56,965 nucleotides of DNA from NCBI RefSeq assembly GCF_900107755.1, contig NZ_FNQR01000026.1, forward strand, positions 1 to 56,965, in the 5' to 3' direction. Made by a program: the position numbers and the translations under genes. The notes beneath the pieces are model-generated. The model searched no databases and was not told the DNA's origin. It was given only the letters and a program-made list of their open reading frames with translations. Positions within the stretch are counted from its first letter, which is position 1; each line of letters starts with the position of its first letter. Positions 56,812-56,965 of this stretch are shown in pieces. Source of the stretch: Thalassobacillus cyri. Lineage in GTDB: Bacteria > Bacillota > Bacilli > Bacillales > Halobacillaceae.

Positions 56812-56965
56812 CGAGACTCCCTCCGGAAATGTTGATACACCAAGGGTTATCAATCGTTTTTAACACTTTAAAATTTTTTTATTTTACATTCATCAATCAA
56901 GTTATTCCTTTTATTCAAATTTAAGGTAAATAAAGGGACGCGTTGCGTTTCCTAACTGTATTAGG
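56812..56965. repeat. Terminal inverted repeat, right copy
   Basis: Exact reverse complement of positions 1-154. The repeat is entered from the hairpin-element landmark GCGAGACTCC on both sides, but the flanks inside the window differ. Confidence 0.95.

Overview
The window is a chromosomal segment of a Bacillota bacterium, almost certainly a Bacillaceae member. It carries, with the main operons on the minus strand, the block that in Bacillus subtilis runs from rqcH (yloA) to rnhB-ylqG-ylqH. Sporulation gene spoVM, catabolic operon dppA-ykfD, FapR, RemA, KhpA, RbgA and RqcH all fit a spore-forming Bacillus relative. Acid-rich tracts (FtsY N-terminus, PrkC C-terminus, the DppE linker) hint at a halotolerant genus, but this is only a hint. 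I could not run any search; family names come from reading the proteins and from recognised gene order.

Layout from left to right. 1-561: dispersed repeats, no gene. 562-5454: ylqH-ylqG-rnhB-rbgA-lepB and rplS, which has its own promoter and leader. 5583-7228: trmD-rimM-ylqD. 7229-7724: two short hairpin repeats. 7725-14983: khpA-rpsP, ffh-ylxM, ftsY, smc. 15108: a DUF1128 gene on the opposite strand. 15379-19748: rnc, acpP, fabG, fabD, plsX, fapR, with a FapR operator at the fapR promoter. 19978-29530: a complete dppABCDE-ykfABCD operon for uptake and recycling of murein peptides and dipeptides, placed between fapR and recG and preceded by a near-perfect CodY box. 29810-33416: recG-sdaAA-sdaAB. 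33647-38149: an accessory stretch with a purine permease, an SDR dehydrogenase, a repeat cluster and selO. 38300-43313: fakA, asp23-family yloU, rpmB (divergent), spoVM, thiN, rpe, rsgA. 43326-52120: prkC-prpC-rsmB-fmt-priA-coaBC. 52127-52629: repeat-bearing gap. 52630-54811: rpoZ-gmk-remA and yicC-family yloC. 54958-56679: divergent rqcH. 56680-56965: repeats.

Functionally this is a housekeeping region: ribosome assembly and tRNA/rRNA modification, SRP targeting and secretion, phospholipid precursor synthesis under malonyl-CoA control, chromosome segregation and repair, and Ser/Thr phosphosignalling. The accessory parts are the dpp/ykf operon, the permease-SDR-selO stretch and the repeats. 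No transposase, phage, CRISPR array, tRNA or rRNA gene was seen.

The most unusual things are: an exact 154-bp inverted repeat forming the two ends of the window (probably one mobile or dispersed repeat at which an assembly stopped); a family of 115-250-bp hairpin repeats whose outer arms differ in sequence between copies yet still pair within each copy; an orphan FliK-like/FlhB-C-like gene pair; and a 26-codon spoVM with a TTG start. I did not find a clearly new multi-gene system.
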